Shown: in pieces, positions 44,508 to 56,244 of the stretch | Layout of the letters: every line of letters starts with the position of its first letter | How positions within the stretch are numbered: position 1 is the stretch's first letter | Assembly: GCF_963678635.1 (NCBI RefSeq) | Contig: NC_087067.1 | Location: 35,791,966-35,855,965 of the forward strand | Source: Symsagittifera roscoffensis | Lineage: Eukaryota; Xenacoelomorpha; Acoela; Convolutidae | Length of the DNA: 64,000 bases | Direction: 5' to 3' | The notes under the pieces: model-generated | The model's input: only the letters and a program-made list of their open reading frames with translations | The model's database searches: none | What the model was told of the DNA's origin: nothing | Translations under genes and position numbers: made by a program

Positions 44508-44928
44508 CAGAGGCGGATCTAGGATTTTCTCGAGGGGGGGCAGATTTTCAAAAAAGTTCTCGAAAGTTTTGAAGGCTTTTTCTTTCTTAGTTCGACCAAA
44601 TTGATTTTTCGAGCTCTCCCAAAGCACTGTTCTGTATATTTTGGCCAAATTTTTTGTGCCGGAGGCAAAGTTTTGAAAAAACAGGCCAAAAAAGGCGTTC
44701 TTAAGCAGTTTTTGAAAAATTTTGACCAAAAAATGCGTTTTTTTTTCTGGCGCCGGCTGCCCTTCAAAACTACTATACATTGGTGCGAAGGCGTCTTTAG
44801 AAAATGTTTAGGGTCCGTCGCCAACAATGGATATCTCAAAATAGTACAAAGGGGGAGCCTTTGGGTCGGCAGGGGGTCGAATCCCTGAAGAAAAAGATCC
44901 GCAACCCCATCCCCCAAATCCACCCCTG
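44508..44928 (+). mobile_element. hAT-type MITE with 8-bp target duplication
   Basis: A 421-base element with imperfect terminal inverted repeats CAGAGGCGGATCTAGG and, read inward from the right, CAGGGGTGGATTTGGG. It is flanked by CCCTCAAG at 44500-44507 and again at 44929-44936. An 8-base target duplication and CAG-starting termini are hallmarks of hAT transposons. It encodes no transposase, so it would need one supplied in trans. Internal TTTGTGCCGGAGGCAAAG and GGCGCCGGC words give it hairpin potential. Fragments of the same family lie at 5930, 31079, 40268, 44047 and 62043. Confidence 0.9.
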
Positions 44929-47900
44929 CCCTCAAGCAAGATATTTACTTTTTGTGTGCTCGCACTTGATTACAATTTAGCCGAATTTTTTCAGTTCAAA
45001 CTTAAAAAAACTTTTCAGTTGGGTACTCGTTTAACATCTTTTCTCGTTTTTCTGCCTGGTGTGATAAAAGGATATCACGCAAAAATAAAATTTAGGCATG
45101 CTAAACAATTATAGTAATATAGGCAATTTGGACAAAAAATTTTGTAAAAAAAAAACAAGAAAACTTTCAAAATTTAAGAGAAAAAGTTTTTCTTTAAATT
45201 TTTCCTAAAAATGAAGCTAAAAAACTCCAAAAACTAGTTTCACTTGCTTAAAATTAAATTTGTAGGTCCTAAATTAGGCATAATTCAGCTGTTGTAAGCC
45301 TGCTCGCTGCATTTTTTCGCTCGAACTAGGACGAAAAATCAAAACTTTCAAGCCGGTTTTTCTCGACATTGGGAAAATGTTTTGAAAATTTTTATGCTAG
45401 TTCGAATCACGACTGAAAGAGCTTCAAGCCAGTCCGATGATTATCACCCAAATAAATAGTTCCTACTCATTTTTCAAATATCAATTAATACGCTATTTCA
45501 TCCAGTTAACAAGATTGTGTTACAATTTCTTCGGTAGTTTTGATTCCCTCGTGGATAAAAAATAGTGAACTTGCTGATCGTTTTTTCAATAAAAATATAT
45601 CATGACGTTCCAAACTACGGACTTTGTCATCATGTTTCCTTTTACGCAATAGAAACGTCAAACGCTTGTTGTTTTTTGATCCGACAATAAAAACGGGGAG
45701 GAACTTTGTCTTCAAAATTTTGGCAATTTTTTAATTGTTTTCCAAGCAAAATCAAGTATCAAAAATAATCATCGGTAAACAAAGATATAACATATCAAAA
45801 CCTTGACAATAAAAAAAATTCCATGAAGTTTGAAGTCCAATTTTGAGCTAAAGAACGTATATAGCAAGCTTCTAATACCCTTACACTAGTAGAGTTAAAA
45901 CTCAAGTTAAGCTATGAAATCAAGTTAAATTGTTAACTTTTTTATCACGTGAAATAGTTTTCAATTTTTTTCCCAGTGCTTTTTTTGGATGAAAGTTTGT
46001 AAAACTAATGCTGAAACAATTGAAACAATTTTTGAAGGTAATTTGATTTATTAAATTTTTTTTTCATGCGGATTTATGTTCTCAATTAGAATAATTTTAT
46101 TTTTACCATCAAAATTCGAGGCTTTTGCTCAGATAATTTCATCACAATATGGACAAAAAACGACGCAAGTTTTTTTTTTTTTAAATCATTTTCTAATGTA
46201 TTTATATTCGGAAACTTCTGTGCTAACTCAGAACTGTGAAAACTCGGAAAACTCAGAATTGGAAAAAATTACCATGTATGAGCTGTTTCACAGAGTTTTT
46301 TTGTGTGCTATCTCAATGAGTTTCTCAACTCATTCTATCGAGAGTGATAACATCGATTCAATTTTACAAACATTGTTCATCAGTTTTTTTTTATCAATTT
46401 GAACTTCTGCCGACAATTAGTACAAATTACCTTCGCGTGTCTCACCTAGAATTTCTTTTCTCACAAAATTTCGTGTCCATTTGAGGTGTTATTTTAAACA
46501 CTATCCAATTAAACCATCTAAAGTTTTAGAATTTTGAATGCTTGAGTATCAAATTTTTTGCGTTCCCTTTCTCCTATCTCAGCCTTTTTTTTCTATTTTC
46601 TGCCGTTTCCTGATAAGCAGGTTATCTTTAATCGAACTGTTATTTTGAATAAAAAAGAAAAAAACTTCATTTGTTTGCTCACTTTTCCACATTTATTCTT
46701 TCTAAAAGACAGTGTAACCTTGAAGGCAAAAAAAAAACATTTCAATGCTCAGTGTCTGAAAATTTGTGGAAAAAATTGTTGCAAAGTATGTTGCTTGAAT
46801 TGCTAGTAGATGTGAAGTGGACCCTGTTTGCTATGTAATTGTCAAAAAGGAAAACATTTATAGGCAATCAAAGAACCTACAAGCGTCGTCAAACCTTAAT
46901 CAAAGGTAAATAAACGCAACGAAATCAATTTTCCAGTCGTAATAATTTTTTGTTCTTTTTTGTTTCTAAAAAAACGCTAAATTTATTGAAGCTCATTGTT
47001 GATTTTTCGCGGTTTGGACTTGATTTTTTAATTTAAATCATTTTAGCTAAAAGAAACTTTCCATCCGAAGAACTGTGAAAGACTTTTAGATACGAAAATA
47101 GGTTTGAATTTTAAGAATTGGCAGTGGAAAAATATTCTTTTCGACCCCTTTTTCTCTAATCGATATACTTATATTAAGAAAAACAACAAAAATCAAAGTT
47201 TTTAACATGATTTACCTTTCTCTGAAACCAAGATGTTTAGTTCACTTGCGATACATCACAAAACTAGTATAAAAAATAAGTTGAAAAGTAGACAACAGCT
47301 ACAGAAAGAAAGTTATTAGAACATTGTCGAAAAAATCCTATTATGACACACAGTTTTTTGAAGCTTGTTAGTGCTGACGGAACTGTTAAAGAGATTAGAA
47401 TCGAAAAGTAAACCGACAAAACGTGGGTCTGTGGGTAGACCTTTGTTGATTCGAATTTTTTTTCATAAAATAAGTTTCAAGTACACAGACATTATTTTTG
47501 ACTGTTAAATGATGTAAATTGAGGCGAACAAGCCGCTACAAGATAAACGTAAGTTTTTCATGCCATACAATGTCTTAAGCGGGGAAAAACGGCAAACAAA
47601 AACAAAGTTGAATCGAACCAACATTTTCACAACTTTCAATCAAATGAGAATTTCATTTGCATTCTGGCTGAAAAACTTTCTGTCGGCCCAAATATGCCAG
47701 ACTTTTCCAAAATTATCAGTGATTTTGTTAAATAAGTTGAAAACTTTAAAATAATCTATATTAGTTATTCGCAAGCTTGTTACTAAATAAGCCAATCTTT
47801 TTTTGACCTTTTTTGAATTAATTTAATTTATTTGTGCTATCAAATGGTTATGTTTGAGCTAGCACATAAATATATTGATGATAATTATTGCCATTCCATT

Positions 47901-48723
47901 CTCGGAAAAAAACATCCAAAAAACGTTTCAAAAAATTAAGAACAATTTTTCTTTGTTAAATTTGTTAAGTCTTTGAGTGCATCAATAAAGTACAACTACC
48001 CACAGCATACTACTACCTACTACTACTACCTACAGAACATCTGACCAGCTTTAACAGGTTTTCAATTCCCTTTGTCGATTTATGGTAACTAATATTTTGT
48101 TTACAGACTCTAAAAAGTTACTACTCTCATTTTTATGATACAAAAACTAAACTGGGATAATCAGAACAATAATTATGGATGTGGCAACTGTAATTTGATC
48201 TACACAAGCAAAAAGTATATCCATCAGCAGTATACTTTAGCCTGCTCATTACTTTCAGAGTGAATTGAAAACACTGCGAAACACAGTTGTTTTTTCATTG
48301 TTGAATGCACCAGAAAAGTTTTGCCTATTTGATCAAATATACATAGGTCAAAGATAACAACAGTGAAGAGAATGAGCAAAATTGTCAAAACAATTGCAAT
48401 TATTTTCCTCAAAAACTCATTTTTTGGCTGCTGGATATATTATCCAATTGAAGAATTGGATTTAAAGCTATCCTGGATACTTTCCTGAAATAATTTGCAT
48501 GAAAAAATGACGCACCTCTTTTTTCAACATTAACGCTAAAAATTAGAACCCTCGGTGGGTTGTTGGCTAATTAAACATGGTTCGGAGCATAATTTTTTTC
48601 TAGTGAGCAAACCCAGTGAAAGTTCAGTAAGCCAGAGAATGTAGTGAAAAGATCTACTTTGTAGAACATTTATTTTCACATCCCTTTCCCAAACTGTTCA
48701 AAAAACCATGAAGTTTTTTTATT

Positions 48724-48940
48724 TAGCGCTGAAATTGCTTTTGCGACTCGAAAATGAACTAAATTAAAAAAAAAGAAAAAGAGTTTTTTTATTTCTGAAT
48801 TTGATAAACATCCATCGCATTTTGATAAACATCCAGCGCTGAAAAGATTTTTTTGCGACTCGAAAATGAACTAAAATAAAAAAAATGAAAAAAAGTTTTT
48901 TTTTGTTTCTGAATTTGATAAACATCCAACGCAAGTATTT
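48724..48940. repeat. About 111-bp tandem duplication
   Basis: AGCGCTGAAA...TTTTGCGACTCG, AAAATGAACTAAA, TTTCTGAATTTGATAAAC, ATCCA.CGCA occurs twice, starting at about 48725 and 48836. In between, GATAAACATCCA is itself repeated. Confidence 0.85.
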
Positions 48941-49515
48941 TTACTAATAGATTAAAATTTTAACAAATCAGTAAACCTACTTTTCAGAATGCCATCTCGC
49001 AATGCCATCTTAAGCAAGTTTAAATTTTACTTAAAGTTTCAAAAAACCAAAAGTTTCGAAAAAAAATTGTGGTGAACTTAAAGCGATCGCTGAATTGAAA
49101 TTGATAGTTTTTCTGTGCAATGTCAAGACAGCTAGAGTATATGTATAGAAATTCGAAAGTTTTGTAAGCGCATCAGGTTATTACAATTTCAAACAAATGA
49201 GATTTAAAAAGTCCATAGAAGCAATAATATTTTGATAATCTGGCTCAAAATAGCTATCTAAAAAGCTAAACAAAAACTCAAAAAAGAAAATGAAATCGAC
49301 AAACTCATTTCAAAATTTTATTAAATTTCCGTATTTTTAAAGAATCTTTTATATTTTTTTCATGCAAAATAGACCTCGAGAGCGTAATAAGAATGACATA
49401 AAAATATCTAGCGCGGAAATCCTTATATTGCGTTGTTCGATAGATATATTTTTTCAAATTAGTGTCGTTGTGTTTGGGTGGTGTCATAAAAAGGTCTGAA
49501 CAAATGCCTACATGC

Positions 49516-49568
49516 GATTCGACAGTCATAGTAAAATCTACAATTTTTCGACAGTCATAGTAAATCTA
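49516..49568. repeat. Short tandem duplication (TTCGACAGTCATAGTAAA)
   Basis: The 18-base word occurs at about 49517 and 49548. The larger neighbourhood (CAAATTAGTG.CGTT through TCTGAAC) also has a diverged relative at about 63775-63850. Confidence 0.8.
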
Positions 49569-49609
49569 AAAGGAAAAAAAATTGTCTAAAATGATAGAAA
49601 AACAAACAA

Positions 49610-50155
49610 GACTGCTCGTATCAGGGCGAAGCCCTGAATGTTCCGACTGCCTATTAAGGTTTATGGAGCAGCAGTAATAACATAAAAAATTAAAAGAAAT
49701 AAAATGAAATGAAATTTTTTTTTTAAATTTGAAACTTTTTATGGAAATCATCCCCCCACACGCCATATAAAGTATAAAAAGATAGATTTTGTTCCTTGTA
49801 ACAAATCAATTATGGCACATAAGCTTCGTTTAACCAATTTGGAACGATTTATAAGACGGATTAAATCTCCGCTTACGCGTTAATAGCGCGAATTATATCG
49901 CGCGTTAATTGTCCCAAGTTGGTCAAAATGACCAAAATGGCAATCTTTAAACCCTCATAACTTTACGAAAAATGACCACAGGTAAAATATCTTTTCAAAT
50001 TTGAGCTCAGGATAACAATACCTTTTGAATGATAATAAAAAAATTCCGTCAAAAATGGCTAGTTAAAAAGTCGAAGTTTGTCTGAAGAAAAAAAAACCCA
50101 CCCCGAGCACAAATATTCCGTTACTTTCGTATCGAAAGTCAGAACAACCAGCATT
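49610..50155 (+). repeat. Dispersed repeat family R, best single copy
   Basis: Left end AGACTGCTCGTATCAGGGCG then AAGCCCTGAATGTTCCGACT. CpG-rich core CGCGTTAATAGCGCGAATTA then TATCGCGCGTTAATT (49876-49910) in otherwise A/T sequence. Right end CGTTACTTTCGTATCGAAAGTCAGAACA. TGTTCCGACT near the left and AGTCAGAACA at the right form a weak inverted pair. No long frame. Confidence 0.85.
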
Positions 50156-53100
50156 CGAAAGTCGAAACAAAAAATCATATAAAGATTAAAGCCTTTTTCT
50201 TAAATTTTTTAAATGTTTTTGTGAATATTTTTGAATTTTTGACGTGTTTCATTCTCAAAATGCCCCTAAAAAATTTTCGAAAACTAATTCTAATGAAGTA
50301 AAAGTAAATTTTTAGGGCTTGAATAAAAGGTTCGCGATATATCACTAAATTCATTCCAATGATTGTTTGCGAAACCTGGTTTTTCAATAGTCGGAACAAT
50401 AAAAACTTCCAAGTTGTCCTAGAAACTTACAACTTTTTTCATCAGAATCAGACTTCTGCTCGATATCTGGTAACTCAAAGAAGCTCGAGGTCATACATGG
50501 TATCACAGTAAGATTTTTTCGGTCAGATTTCATAATGAAAACAAAAAATTGTCTCAGTGCCGAGGAATATGTTGCGACTTTTTGTCTGTTCTGATATACT
50601 AGTATTCAGCAAACAGAAAATCTTTTTTCTTTTCTATGATGTAATGTTATAAGTTGTGAAAAACATGGTGATTCAATGTGCCGTAACTAAGGAATTTGGT
50701 TTGTTTATGGCTTGGAGGAATCTTTATTTTAAGACACCAAAAAAAATTAATAAAACAACAATTTTTCCTTTTTTTTTGCAATTATAGCTGGATTCAGCTG
50801 TTAATAGCGACCGGCTACTTTTGGTTTGCATTCACCTTTTCAGATTATACAAATTCGGTTTTTAAAATTTGGACTTCAATTGGGAAATAAATTGAAAAAG
50901 AGTAGAAATTTAGGTGGTTCTGGTTTGTTAAGAATTGAAGCAATCGGCTTTCTATTTGGCTCATTGTTCGGTTTAGTTTATATCCTTCTTTCAAACAGTT
51001 AAATTCCTCAATCATAACTCATAAATAGCATTAATGGATTTAACATACAAATTATGACAACTTTTTAGGAGAGCCGCGAAGTCACTTGACATATTAACAA
51101 CTCAGACGGTAGTGATCGGCTAAAAAAGACAAACAAGTACATCGTATCGTGATTACAGGTTGTCACAAGACAGAAGAAAAGGAATTTACATTTCATTTCT
51201 CCACTGCTTATTAATTGATTTGCAGGAGCTTTTAACGGGAACTGAAAAGTGCTAATGAGTCTCCGCCAATCAATATCGGCAAACTGCAGCTTCCCTTCAA
51301 GATACAAATTTCCTCATCTTTCAAAATAATTACAAAAGAATTCTTTTATTCATCCCATAATGTAATTATGCATTATTAGCTACTTAAAAACTAGACATTT
51401 CATTTTACAAGCAATTCAGAATTTTATTCGTATGGGAGAGAAAAGATAAGAGCAAGGATATATTTTTCAAGTGAGCTCGGGGCGCATTTGACAGATTTCA
51501 GAGGTGACCAAAATTGAGCAATTTCTCACCCATTTTTGATATTTTTCGACCGCTAGGAAAAAATTACACAAATTTATCAGCAATTTAGTCTCCCAATTCT
51601 GTTCACACCCAGATTATGATAAAATCTGCAACTGAAACCCGTTAAGTTCGCATTTTATGGGAAACTTTTTGTCTCCTTCTATTTCGAGCAAAAAAAATAG
51701 TCTATAAATTGAATTTAAAACAAAAGGTTAGAATAAAAGCGGTTTAAGCCTTGAAAAATGTTTATTGTTAAATCTCTTGAGATATTAGAGATTGCTTTCA
51801 AAAAGTTTCGAGGGCTCCAACCGCCACAGACTTTTTGACGCAATCTTAACCGTCAATACTCAATAAACAATTTCAAAGAGTGTCCCAAATATGAATAATG
51901 ACCTCCATTTTTTATTGCCTGACAATCATATTTGTAATTTATAGCCTTTCACCTAGTTCCAGGTTGGAATAAAAAAGAATTGATAAAAAATCAACCTTAA
52001 AATATTTTTGCATAGAAAATATAGGAAAGTTTCGTTAAGATTTTGGGTCAAATCTAAAAAGTGTTTCGTGGAAAGTGAAGCTGTGAGAAATATTACGGTG
52101 ATTAGAGTTTAAGAAAAAATTAAGGGGCACTGTCTAACAGGTGATTGTATTGTATTGACAGGAGACAACATCAAGAGGGGCTTTTGAGAGGTAGTGAGTT
52201 CTTCGCAGAGGTGGGATAATGGGGGAACGAGTGATGTGTTTGCGTGAACAAATGAATACACTCAGAAGTTTTCAGGTGAAGATCAATTACCACTAGACAG
52301 TCAAGAACGAATGTATTCGAGGATTGAACTTTTATCATTACTAACAAAAAAGTTACAAAAAAGGTATAGATAAAAATATTAAATGATAGAAATTGTAGAA
52401 AACATAGCTTCTAACCTAAAGTGGCAAAAAGGAATCAAACTGAAGCGTGCCCTCTGGGGGGGGGGGGGGGGGGGATTTGACCTCACTTCCCTTCCCCCTT
52501 CAATTCTGAATTCTGGTTGCCACATTTTTTGGTTAACCAACCTCAAAAAAATGGTCGGCAGAATTGTTAAAATTTTCGAAAAACCGCCCCCTAAAAAAAT
52601 TTCTGCGCACGCCACAGCCTCTCTGGTATACTTTTTGAGTGCAGTGATTATTGCCTTTGTTGGCGATGAAATCATTTTAGCTTATTAAGTTGTATGATGT
52701 GATTTAAAAAATGGAACCAATTTTAGTTGTCATTTGTTAAAAAATGAAATAACAAAATAATTCTCTTACAGAAGAAAATCAAATGGTAAATGATGCGAAT
52801 GAGTTTTGTTGTCGCTTTCATAAAAGCAAACTTTGAAATGGAACAATTTTTAATTGTTTTAATTGAATTAAAGATCCTAAAATCATTTTTCTTCGAGTAG
52901 TCAAAAGGAGAAAAGCCAAAAAGTGATACTTCTGAAACACTTCATTGAAGTATTGAGCGTCTTGTTTGAAAATGAAGCTCTTACTTTCAATGCAATGGCG
53001 AGATGGTGGACCCGCGTTGACCTTTATAGAAGAAAATTGCTTTTCATGCAATTTCATTAATTGAATCTACGGAAAAAATGGTGGTCACACAAGTTTCATA

Positions 53101-53700
53101 CAGTTTCTTAAAACAGCTTCAATGAGAAAATAAAAAACATCTTCAAGCCGTTAGTTTTAACGCCCCCAAACCATAGAAAAGACAGTTCTTCGGGAGTTCC
53201 CCAGTTGATAAATTGTCTTGATATGTTAAAAACGACCAATCCTTGGCTGGCAAAATGCATTTAAGACCAATGCAAACTAATATCGTTTCTAACATAATTT
53301 TTATGTAGGACTTTAAAAAAAACGAAGTCGAACGAGTATTCGGAAAACGCCGGTAAAAATTTGGTAATATCCACAAAGTTTCTGGACCAGGACTACGCAT
53401 TAATCGAGTGTCAAAATTAATACCTATGCATCTAATAGACATTCATAACTACAGAGGGACGTTTTAGTTTCACTCGCGAGGCGTCAGCACTGCGGGGGTG
53501 TAGTGACGTTTTTGGTTGAAAACTTTATGAAGCCTTTTAAAAAGTGACTTTGACTCGATAATTCACAGCGAGTGCTTTCATTCAACGTATACGGTCCGCG
53601 AATGTCATTGCATTTGTTTCCAATATGTCACAGGTAATTAGACAAAATATGCATATTCAATTCACTAGCTTGAACCAGTCAATAATTCCCCTTCAAATTA
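50156..53700. other. No gene seen; upstream of Onecut
   Basis: About 3.5 kb AT-rich DNA. Small frames such as 51065-51307 (minus) have no recognised features. Regulatory DNA of the Onecut gene could lie here, but I cannot pick it out. A G19 run and a short repeat fragment occur at 52433-52620. Confidence 0.5.
52433..52620. repeat. Repeat fragment with G19 homopolymer
   Basis: GCGTGCCCTCT is followed by 19 G (52456-52474), a TTGACC...TTGGTTAACC interior, and CCGCCCCCTAAAAAAATTTC then TGCGCACGCCAC at the right. It looks like a small non-autonomous element with GCGTGC-type ends. The inverted repeat is too imperfect to fix the boundaries. Confidence 0.4.
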
Positions 53701-53747
53701 TTCCTTGTACTAGTCGATAAGTCGATTCACACTCAGGCTGTTGCGCA

Positions 53748-53780
53748 ATCAATTCCTATTGGCCAAACCAATGAGCCAAT
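53748..53780 (+). promoter_or_regulatory. CCAAT-box cluster upstream of Onecut
   Basis: ATTGG (53758-53762), CCAAT (53768-53772) and CCAAT (53776-53780) lie within 23 bases, about 200-220 bases upstream of the start codon. CCAAT boxes bind NF-Y. An ATCAATT word (53748-53754), near the Onecut/HNF6 consensus, adjoins the cluster. No TATA box was identified between the cluster and the ATG. A proximal promoter is likely but unproven. Confidence 0.5.
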
Positions 53781-53979
53781 CACAGAACAGCTCCTTTTCC
53801 TAACATCCCTCTTCAACTTTCCTTGAATTCCCACATTTCGCTCGAAGTCTGATCCAAATTTGATCGAGTAAAGATAAATCAAAAAATTCTTCGATAAATT
53901 TTCGCTAAGCTCCCGAACTGAAAGAAAAACGTAGATAAAATTTTTCAAGTAGAAAAATTACATTGTAAGACTTGGAACT

Positions 53980-54685
53980 ATGGATCTTATATCAGAGATC
54001 AATTTTGCATCCTCAGCCTCGCTAGCTTCAGAGAACGTTAACAATGGAGTAAACAACGACGCTAGTTCCCCAACTGGTAAAAACAACCACAGTTTTCTCA
54101 ACATCGACCATCTAACGAATTGCAGTTCCACTGGAGATATCCAACAACTAGTCGGGGGCATCTCAATTCCTCCCACATCCAAGCAAGACATCACTGGAAT
54201 CCAACAGAACCCGTCGGCAGTCTGCGATTCTGCATCGTTCACGAATTTCCTCATGTGTCCAGACATTGGATCCCAGTTTTGCTCCAGCGCCACTCAAAAC
54301 TCATTCAACGCTTGGATCTCAAACCCACCCGACAAAACAAATTCCGGGCTCAACTTTGGAACGTCTCCGTTCCAGACTAACACTTCCGCGAATAATCTGT
54401 ACAACAATGTTTCTTGTATCCCTACCAGCGCGAAATTTGAGTTCAATACACCTTCGTTTGATTTCAACGCGTACAACCCAGCATCCGCTTGGGCGCCCCT
54501 GGATATGTACAGTAACTCAAATATGGCAGCTTCGTACCAATGTCAAAGGAATATTTCAGCGTCGGCATTGAGTGCGTGTTCACCGGCAAAGTTCGCAGCC
54601 ACATACCCGAGTATAAATGTGAATGGATTCTACTACCCCACGACTTACGCCACGCCATACACTAGATACTCGAGGAACCTTCTCA
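53980..54685 (+). CDS. onecut: Onecut transcription factor, exon 1
   Basis: The first coding exon gives residues 1-235 plus one base of codon 236. The ATG at 53980 (context GGAACTATGG) is the first in a long frame. The exon encodes a Ser-, Asn-, Thr- and Pro-rich region with no fold recognised, as expected of the poorly conserved transactivation part N-terminal to the CUT domain. The donor CTCA|GTAAGT at 54686 is strong and in phase with the CUT exon. Without splicing the frame would end 10 codons later. No intron-like signals are seen inside. The assignment rests on exons 2 and 3, which are unmistakable. Confidence 0.85.
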
Positions 54686-55078
54686 GTAAGTCCGAAAACT
54701 CAGTTGAGGAGAGTTAGATTGATGGTTGAAGCAAAGGTGAAATTAATTTCTAATAAGCCAGAGCCAGATGGAATTTTAAACAATGGCAGAAAAAACGATT
54801 CAGCATAAGCTGGTTACAGTAATTAGTCTTAATAATCCTAATAAACTTCCAATAATTTAAATCGATTGACCTCAATCTTTGTGAAACGTAGCAAGGAAAA
54901 AAAGAAAAATCAATTTTTTGGCATTGTATTACACCTTCAATTAAAAAGAACTCATTCTTTTATCATTTTCATTAATCATTTTGTTACAATAACAACTACT
55001 TTCGTGGTTAACTGCAAGGTTTAATCAATATCTAGTTTAATCAATATCTTAGTTTAATCAATATCTTTTTTCGATTAG
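54686..55078 (+). other. Onecut intron 1
   Basis: A 393-base GT-AG intron (phase 1). It carries an ATCGATT word at about 54861 and the triple ATCAATA motif described separately just before the TTTTTCGATTAG acceptor. Confidence 0.85.
55020..55066 (+). promoter_or_regulatory. Three tandem Onecut-type binding motifs in intron 1
   Basis: TTTAATCAATATCT occurs three times with 16-17 base spacing, giving ATCAATA cores at 55024-55030, 55040-55046 and 55057-55063. AATCAATA matches the known HNF6/Onecut DNA-binding consensus. Since the array ends about 12 bases before the splice acceptor, a splicing role (branch-point-like TTTAATC) is an alternative or additional explanation. Confidence 0.5.
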
Positions 55079-55327
55079 CGAAAGACGGCGAAGAGTTAGA
55101 CACGCGAGACATAGCCCAGCGCATCACTACAGAACTGAAGCGCTACAGCATCCCTCAGGCAGTGTTCGCCGAGAAGGTTCTCTGTCGCTCCCAAGGGACT
55201 CTCTCCGATCTCCTGAGGAATCCGAAGCCGTGGAGTAAGTTGAAGAGTGGACGAGAGACGTTTAGAAGGATGGGCAAGTGGCTGGAGGAACCGGAGTTCC
55301 AGAGGATGGCCGCTCTCAGAATAGCAG
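55079..55327 (+). CDS. onecut: Onecut transcription factor, exon 2 (CUT domain)
   Basis: Encodes residues 236-319. The whole exon is the CUT DNA-binding domain: LDTRDIAQRITTELKRYSIP, FAEKVLCRSQGTLSDLLRNP, KPWSKLKSGRETFRRM, LEEPEFQRMAALR. These match the Onecut/HNF6 CUT domain nearly residue for residue, and only one CUT domain is present, which separates Onecut from CUX and SATB. It binds ATCAAT-type sites together with the homeodomain in the nucleus. The acceptor is CGATTAG|, the donor GCAG|GTCAGT. GC content is far above the surrounding sequence. Confidence 0.97.
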
Positions 55328-55579
55328 GTCAGTACCTTTCATAGTTCAGTTTTCACCAGCAAAAGATCGGTTAGTTTCAATTGAAAGTTTGGATTTGAAA
55401 TCCAAAAGTTCTGAATGTGTCAATTACATTAAAAACGCTATTAATTTTTTAAGACACTAAAACAATCCCTAGAGATGCTTTTGATCAAAACTTATTCATT
55501 TTGGTCGAATCGTCTATAAAAGTTTTGCAAACACAGTTTTAACAACCTGCAATTATACCGTAACCGCCTACATTTTCAG
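55328..55579 (+). other. Onecut intron 2
   Basis: A 252-base GT-AG intron (phase 1) between the CUT and homeodomain exons. The acceptor is CATTTTCAG|. Nothing else recognised. Confidence 0.9.
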
Positions 55580-55793
55580 CATGTAAGAAGAAAGAGGAGG
55601 AGCAGCAAGTGATCTCTAAGCCAAAGTTGAGTAAGAAGAGCAGACTGGTGTTCACGGACATCCAGAGACGCACTCTGAGAGCCATCTTCCAGGAGACTCA
55701 GAGACCCTCTAAGGAGAGCCAGGTGCAGATAGGGAAGCAGCTGGGACTGGAAGTGAGCACTGTCAGTAACTTCTTCATGAACGCCCGAAGGAG
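55580..55793 (+). CDS. onecut: Onecut transcription factor, exon 3 (homeodomain)
   Basis: Encodes residues 319-390. A basic linker (CKKKEEEQQ) leads into the homeodomain, which runs from KSRLVFTDIQRRTL through RPSKESQVQIGKQLGL to STVSNFFMNARRR. The Phe and Met in SNFFMN at homeodomain positions 48 and 50 are the Onecut hallmark; other classes have Trp48. The donor AG|GTTAGA at 55794 falls inside helix 3, so the homeodomain finishes in exon 4. If unspliced, the frame would add about 11 unrelated residues (LEIIIFISIKN) and stop. Confidence 0.97.
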
Positions 55794-56244
55794 GTTAGAG
55801 ATAATTATTTTTATAAGTATAAAAAACTGAACTGAACAAGTTTAGCCTCAGTAGGTACTATTTATTGACCTACTGAATTTTTAAAAAACAATTGGCAGTT
55901 GCTGCGTCACGAGCCCAGATTTTTGGACCACAGTTATTTTTGTGATTCTGTTTTTTTTTGTGTCAGCCAAGCTTTCTGATTTTTCTAATTGTTCGGACCG
56001 CATTCGTTTTATTCTTTTTTTCAGATAATTCTCACTACCTCAAAGGAAGCTCGTAGAGGTCCAAGTGCGGTCTAATAAAGCCCTAATAGTCTTTATTCGA
56101 GTTCTTGAAACAATTTAAAAAAATTTTTCCACTGTCAAAAACTGGTCTGATTTTATTTTCAGACCACATTATACGAACCTTGCTGTGAGAGGCTGTACTC
56201 GTCATTTCAACTCAACTATCAGTTGATAATTACGTTAGCTATTA

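Larger units (their letters stand above)
44937..49600. other. No gene seen
   Basis: About 4.7 kb of AT-rich DNA. Open frames such as 46076-46402 are T-rich, have no splice context and no domain. AAAACGGGGAGGAACTTTG near 45690 followed by TTTTCCAAGCAAAATCAAGTA resembles the start of family S. A CTACTACTACC microsatellite-like stretch lies at about 48005-48035. Confidence 0.5.

Noticed and set aside
46076-46402. 108-codon frame as a membrane protein gene
   Set aside because: Hydrophobic content is what T-rich DNA yields by chance. No signal, splice or domain support.
52433-52620. hAT MITE copy
   Set aside because: Shares G-richness and a CCGCCCCC phrase, but the GCGTGC/GCACGCC ends and the interior differ from the 44508 family.
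53958-54293. Minus-strand 111-codon frame over Onecut exon 1, and plus-strand frames at 54120 and 54266
   Set aside because: Shadows of the exon. Only the frame from 53980 splices in phase to the CUT domain.
55162-55344. Start at internal Met of the CUT exon
   Set aside because: The frame 55162-55344 is read from a non-ATG or different phase and crosses the donor at 55328. The CUT domain is read in the frame entering at 55079.
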